A stretch of 49,084 nucleotides of DNA from contig JAGTVB010000109.1 of assembly GCA_018224385.1 (NCBI GenBank), positions 1 through 49,084 on the forward strand, in the 5' to 3' direction. The notes beneath the pieces are model-generated. The model ran no database searches, was not told the origin of the DNA, and was given only the letters and a program-made list of their open reading frames with translations. The translations under genes and the position numbers were made by a program. This stretch comes from Gammaproteobacteria bacterium (GTDB taxonomy: Bacteria > Pseudomonadota > Gammaproteobacteria > HK1). Position 1 is the stretch's first letter. Each line of letters starts with the position of its first letter. This document shows, one piece after another, positions 45,532 through 49,084 of this stretch.

Positions 45532-45617
45532 TAAACGCTGGATATTGTCAGGCGGGCATTACCCGGCGCAAGCAGATGCGACCTGGTGAAGGGCGCAGTA
45601 GGGGGGATGATAAGGTA

Positions 45618-45647
45618 AAGTGGGCTTCGCGCCCACTTTTTGTTTTT
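45618..45647 (+). terminator. Attenuator-like terminator in the rimP leader
   Basis: AAGTGGGC (45618-45625), loop TTCGC and GCCCACTT (45631-45638) form a perfect 8-bp stem followed by TTTGTTTTT. It ends about 12 bases before the rimP ATG, so it must be read through or regulated. Conserved rimP leader RNAs with a terminator hairpin in front of rimP have been described in Pseudomonas; whether this is the same motif needs a covariance-model search. Confidence 0.75.
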
Positions 45648-45658
45648 CTGGTAGAACG

Positions 45659-46114
45659 ATGAGACCGCAGCACGATGCACTACGCCGACTAATAGAGCCT
45701 GCAGTCACGGTGCTCGGATATGACTTGGTTGGAATCCGGTGTTGGCCACAGAGCGGGAAAACACTAGTACGTGTCTATATCGACAGCGAGGAAGGCATAT
45801 CGGTGAGTGATTGCGAGCGAGCCAGCCACCAGATTAGTGGTGTGCTCGATGTGTACGACCCAATTCCCGGTCACTACACATTGGAGGTATCTTCCCCGGG
45901 ATTGAACCGGCCGTTGTTCGTTGCGAGCGATTTTGAACGCTTTAAAGGCAGACGCATTGCCGTCAAGTTGGATACGCCTCTACACGGTCGAAGGAACTTC
46001 AGTGGAGTGTTATTAGGATGCCGCGAGGGTGTAGTGCGGATTCATGCTGATGGTTTCGAGCACTCATTGCCGCTCGAGCAGATCGGCACCGCGCGGCTCG
46101 TACCAGAGCTTTAA
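45659..46114 (+). CDS. rimP: Ribosome maturation factor RimP
   Basis: RimP helps assemble the 30S subunit. The start is put at ATG 45659 ([20 protein letters not shown]), giving 151 residues; the track start at 45620 lies inside the terminator hairpin. Family motifs are [20 protein letters not shown] and [16 protein letters not shown], and the C-terminal SH3-like part follows ([20 protein letters not shown]). It is the first gene of the rimP-nusA-infB operon. Confidence 0.95.
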   Translation: MRPQHDALRRLIEPAVTVLGYDLVGIRCWPQSGKTLVRVYIDSEEGISVSDCERASHQISGVLDVYDPIPGHYTLEVSSPGLNRPLFVASDFERFKGRRIAVKLDTPLHGRRNFSGVLLGCREGVVRIHADGFEHSLPLEQIGTARLVPEL

Positions 46115-46151
46115 TCACCGTCGTATCGGTGCAAGAACGTGGGGACGAGTC

Positions 46152-47663
46152 ATGAGCAAAGAGATTCTGCTGGTCGTAGATGCTGTCTCCAATGAAAAAG
46201 GCGTTGACAAAGGAATTATCTTCGAGGCCATTGAAGCCGCGCTAGCCAGTGCAACAAAGAAGCGGCATAAAGAAGATATCGACGTGCGGGTTACCATCGA
46301 TCGCAATACCGGTGATTACGAGACGTTTCGTCGCTGGCAGGTTGTGGATGATGCCGAAGAGTCTGTCGAGTTTCCGGTACGGCAAATAGCGCTGAGCGAT
46401 GCGCGCGGGCAAGATTCATCTGTCGAGCTGGGCGGCTATATTGAGGAGCCGATGGAATCAGTAGGCTTTGGCCGAATTGCTGCGCAGACGGCAAAGCAAG
46501 TGATTGTACAAAAAGTCCGCGAGGCCGAACGTGCCCAAGTTGTGGATGCGTTCAAGGATCGCGTGGGCGAGTTGGTTACCGGTGTAGTGAAACGCGTGGA
46601 AAGAAGCAACGTCCTCTTAGATCTAGGGGGAAATGCCGAAGCGATGGTCCTCAAAGAGGAACTGATTCCCCGCGAATCGGTGCGCCCCGGTGATCGGCTG
46701 CGAGGGTACCTCCGAGAGGTACGAGCGGAGGCAAGAGGTCCTCAATTATTCGTCAGTCGTACGGCGCCGGAGCTTCTCATTGAGTTGTTCAAGCTCGAGG
46801 TGCCCGAAATCGGTGAAGGACTTATTGAGATCTTGGGTGCGGCCCGCGATCCGGGCTCGCGGGCCAAGATTTCTGTGAAAACCAAGGAACTGCGGATTGA
46901 CCCGGTAGGTGCTTGCGTTGGCATGAGGGGGTCACGGGTCCAGGCCGTTTCGAACGAGCTGGCTGGCGAGCGCGTTGATATTATCCTTTGGGACGAGAAT
47001 CCTGCTCAATATGTCATCAATGCGATGTCTCCTGCGGAGGTTGCGTCTATCGTCGTCGATGAAGAAGCGCGCTCGATGGATGTCGCGGTTAAGGAAGACC
47101 AGCTATCCCAGGCCATCGGTAGAGGTGGCCAGAATGTACGGTTAGCCAGTCAGCTGACCGGCTGGGAGTTGAACGTCATGACGGATACCCAGGCTGAGGA
47201 GAAAACCGAAGCTGAGGTGGAGCGTTTGTCGGCCCTGTTCATGGAGCAACTCAATGTGGACGAGGAGGTGGCCACCATCCTCGCGCAAGAAGGTTTCTCC
47301 AGCATAGAAGAAGTGGCGTATTTGCCTACCCAAGAGATGCTGGGGATCGAGGAATTCGATGAGGCGATGGTCAAGGAGCTGCAATCACGTGCGCAAGACG
47401 TCTTGCTGGCCAGGGAAATTGCCACCGAGGAACAGGTATCGATAGCAGTGGAACCTGCCGAGGATTTGCTAAGCGTCGAAGGCATGGACCCCGATCTTGC
47501 CTATAAGCTTGCGCGCCACGGAGTGGTTACCCGAGAAGACTTGGCGGAGCAGTCCGTGGATGAACTCGTCGAACTGTCCGACGTTGATGTGGACCGAGCG
47601 GGCTCCCTGATCATGGCGGCGCGTGCAGTCTGGTTTGAAGAAGAGCACGAGCAGCAGAGCTGA
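46152..47663 (+). CDS. nusA: Transcription termination/antitermination protein NusA
   Basis: NusA binds RNA polymerase and affects pausing, termination and antitermination. From ATG 46152 it is 503 residues and begins [20 protein letters not shown]; the track start at 46044 lies in rimP. Domains in order are the N-terminal polymerase-binding domain, an S1 domain ([20 protein letters not shown]), two KH domains (including [20 protein letters not shown] and [20 protein letters not shown]), and two acidic helix-hairpin-helix repeats at the C-terminus. It is 37 bases after rimP and 21 before infB. Confidence 0.97.
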   Translation: MSKEILLVVDAVSNEKGVDKGIIFEAIEAALASATKKRHKEDIDVRVTIDRNTGDYETFRRWQVVDDAEESVEFPVRQIALSDARGQDSSVELGGYIEEPMESVGFGRIAAQTAKQVIVQKVREAERAQVVDAFKDRVGELVTGVVKRVERSNVLLDLGGNAEAMVLKEELIPRESVRPGDRLRGYLREVRAEARGPQLFVSRTAPELLIELFKLEVPEIGEGLIEILGAARDPGSRAKISVKTKELRIDPVGACVGMRGSRVQAVSNELAGERVDIILWDENPAQYVINAMSPAEVASIVVDEEARSMDVAVKEDQLSQAIGRGGQNVRLASQLTGWELNVMTDTQAEEKTEAEVERLSALFMEQLNVDEEVATILAQEGFSSIEEVAYLPTQEMLGIEEFDEAMVKELQSRAQDVLLAREIATEEQVSIAVEPAEDLLSVEGMDPDLAYKLARHGVVTREDLAEQSVDELVELSDVDVDRAGSLIMAARAVWFEEEHEQQS

Positions 47664-47684
47664 ATATCGGTGAGGAAAGCAGCG

Positions 47685-49084
47685 ATGGCGGAGGTCACGG
47701 TTAGGCAACTAGCGGAAGTTGTCGGTATCCCGGTTGAGCGTTTGCTCGCGCGGTTGGGAGAAGCAGGTTTGTCCCAGCGCCAAGCTGATGAGCACATCAA
47801 CGATGCAGACAAGGCGCAGTTGCTATCCCATCTGCGCAACTTACATGGAACGCGTGAGGCCAAGCCCGCTGGGCCGAAGCGGATTACGCTGAAACGAAAA
47901 TCGATTAGCGAGCTAAAGATACCTGCGGCTCAAGGACGTCACACGCGAGGAACTGCCAAGACCGTGACGGTGGAAGTGCGCAAGCGGCATACCTACGTGC
48001 GCAGTGAGCGCAATGAAGAAAAGGCGAGTCCGGTTCGTTCGGAAGTCTCTTCGGTAGTTCATGCACGTATGGAAGCGGCTAAGAAAGCGCTGCAGGAGGA
48101 AGCAAAGCGTCGCCAGCAAGAACACGGGGAACAGCTTCGGGCCGAGCAAGAGACACGGGAAAAGGAGGAGGCACGCCGCAAGGCGGAGCCACCACCCGTT
48201 AGGCCGGCCAAGTTAGAGCAGCAAGTCGAACGGCAGCAGCCACCACCGCCCTTGGCCTTGGATACGGTAGCGGCACATGCGCCCGTAGAAGCGACCGAAG
48301 TTGTCGAGACGACCGGGATCGCTGCGGCGGAACAAGCCGAGGAAAGCCCTGCGATGGTGGCGCCGGCTGAGCGGGTGTCGCCTCAGCAGGAAGAAGTCGC
48401 TGCTTCGCGGCCAGAAGTGCCGCGCAAGGGCGAGCGACCCGCAAAGCGTGCCGAGAAGCGCGAAGGCGAGACCCGCCCAGAAAAAGGAGAAAAGCCTGCC
48501 CAAAAAGAGCTGCATGTTGCAACAGAAAAGCGAGGGCGCCGCAAGCAGAAGGTACGAACGCGCTCCGCGGTAACGCCAGTTGAGACCAAGCACGGGTTCG
48601 CGAAGCCGACTGCACCAGTAAGGCGAGAAGTAACTCTTGCTGAGACCTGTACCGTGGCAGAGCTCGCTCAGAAGATGTCAGTGAAAGCGTCCGAGGTCAT
48701 CAAGACGTTGATGAATCTCGGCTCCATGGTGACGATTAACCAGGTCCTGAATCAGGAGACGGCGTCCGTCGTGGTAGAGGAGTTGGGGCACAAACCGAAG
48801 CTGCTGAAAGAGGATGCGCTGGAGGAGGAATTGGTTCGTGCGAGTCAGCAGGATCGAGAATTAGTGCCACGCCCACCGGTGGTGACCATCATGGGGCATG
48901 TCGATCATGGCAAAACCTCACTGCTTGACTATATTCGACGCACTCGAATTGCGGCCGGTGAAGCAGGCGGTATTACGCAGCATATCGGCGCCTACCATGT
49001 AAAGACTCGAAGAGGCTTAGTGACGTTCCTGGATACACCGGGACACGCGGCATTTACGGCCATGCGGTCACGTGGTGCAAAGGC
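47685..49084 (+). CDS. infB: Translation initiation factor IF-2 (3' truncated by window)
   Basis: The frame is open from the ATG at 47685 ([20 protein letters not shown]) to the window end, about 466 codons; it is missing from the ORF track because no stop is present. The IF2 N-terminal domain is followed by a long charged linker rich in glutamate, lysine, arginine and alanine, and then a second IF2_N-like domain ([20 protein letters not shown]). The GTPase domain starts with G1 [10 protein letters not shown] and G3 [10 protein letters not shown]-2 brings the fMet-tRNA (gene at 44.7 kb) to the ribosome. Confidence 0.97.
   Translation, partial: MAEVTVRQLAEVVGIPVERLLARLGEAGLSQRQADEHINDADKAQLLSHLRNLHGTREAKPAGPKRITLKRKSISELKIPAAQGRHTRGTAKTVTVEVRKRHTYVRSERNEEKASPVRSEVSSVVHARMEAAKKALQEEAKRRQQEHGEQLRAEQETREKEEARRKAEPPPVRPAKLEQQVERQQPPPPLALDTVAAHAPVEATEVVETTGIAAAEQAEESPAMVAPAERVSPQQEEVAASRPEVPRKGERPAKRAEKREGETRPEKGEKPAQKELHVATEKRGRRKQKVRTRSAVTPVETKHGFAKPTAPVRREVTLAETCTVAELAQKMSVKASEVIKTLMNLGSMVTINQVLNQETASVVVEELGHKPKLLKEDALEEELVRASQQDRELVPRPPVVTIMGHVDHGKTSLLDYIRRTRIAAGEAGGITQHIGAYHVKTRRGLVTFLDTPGHAAFTAMRSRGAK

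Larger units (their letters stand above)
45204..45658 (+). promoter_or_regulatory. rimP-nusA-infB promoter and leader region
   Basis: This gap of 455 bases has no gene. It contains a hairpin TACAC/GTGTA (45337-45341 / 45346-45350), a perfect 9-bp hairpin CAAAATGGC-CATA-GCCATTTTG (45409-45430), the rimP operon promoter, and a leader of roughly 80 bases before a terminator-like stem. The small ORFs on either strand are not credible. Confidence 0.55.

Noticed and set aside
45601-45658. Starting rimP at 45620 as in the ORF track
   Set aside because: That start lies inside the terminator hairpin and adds 13 residues not found in the family; ATG 45659 fits known RimP.

Overview
The window looks like a chromosomal segment of a free-living, moderately GC-rich gammaproteobacterium. 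Support comes from the block order rpoE-rseA-rseB-mucD-lepA-lepB-DUF4845-rnc-era-recO-acpS, followed by rne/rluC-sppA-maf-yceD-rpmF-plsX-fabH-fabD-fabG-acpP-fabF-pabB-pabC-mltG-tmk-holB-pilZ-tatD. This is the arrangement known from Pseudomonas and Chromatiales-like bacteria. The EF-P lysylation genes and initiator tRNA-rimP-nusA-infB also fit. I cannot assign a genus from the sequence alone.

Layout. 1-4.2 kb: 3' end of parC, a DUF1015 gene, a repeat-rich gap, then epmB on the minus strand. 4.3-6 kb: efp and epmA, which with epmB make a complete elongation factor P beta-lysylation module. 6-7.6 kb: nadB (minus). 7.9-11.7 kb: the envelope-stress operon rpoE-rseA-rseB-mucD behind a good sigmaE-type promoter. 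11.9-17.9 kb: lepA, lepB, DUF4845, rnc, era, recO, acpS; the usual pdxJ between recO and acpS is missing. 18.2-22.3 kb: divergent rne and rluC. 22.6-30.8 kb: sppA, maf (minus), and the lipid cluster yceD-rpmF-plsX-fabH-fabD-fabG-acpP-fabF. 31-37.6 kb: pabB, pabC, mltG, tmk, holB, pilZ, tatD. 37.5-42 kb: a class V aminotransferase (minus), then pdxS-pdxT (DXP-independent PLP synthase), a PdxA2-type dehydrogenase and a DUF6998-like putative nuclease-fold protein. 42-44.5 kb: a long non-coding stretch, an orphan fliA-type sigma factor, two abutting repeat elements and an AMMECR1-domain gene. 44.7-49.1 kb: initiator tRNA-fMet, a small hypothetical gene, an attenuator-like leader and rimP-nusA-infB (infB cut by the window end).

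Most genes are housekeeping. The less ordinary material is (i) two families of short MITE-like repeats, one nested with a 108-bp palindrome and one that supplies the stop codon and last 17 codons of the AMMECR1 gene; (ii) a nested dyad ending in a terminator between mucD and lepA; (iii) the PdxS/PdxT route beside a pdxA2 gene together with loss of pdxJ from its conserved site; (iv) an initiator tRNA with a U1-U72 mismatch; and (v) an orphan flagellar sigma factor. I saw no CRISPR array, prophage, intact insertion sequence or defence island.
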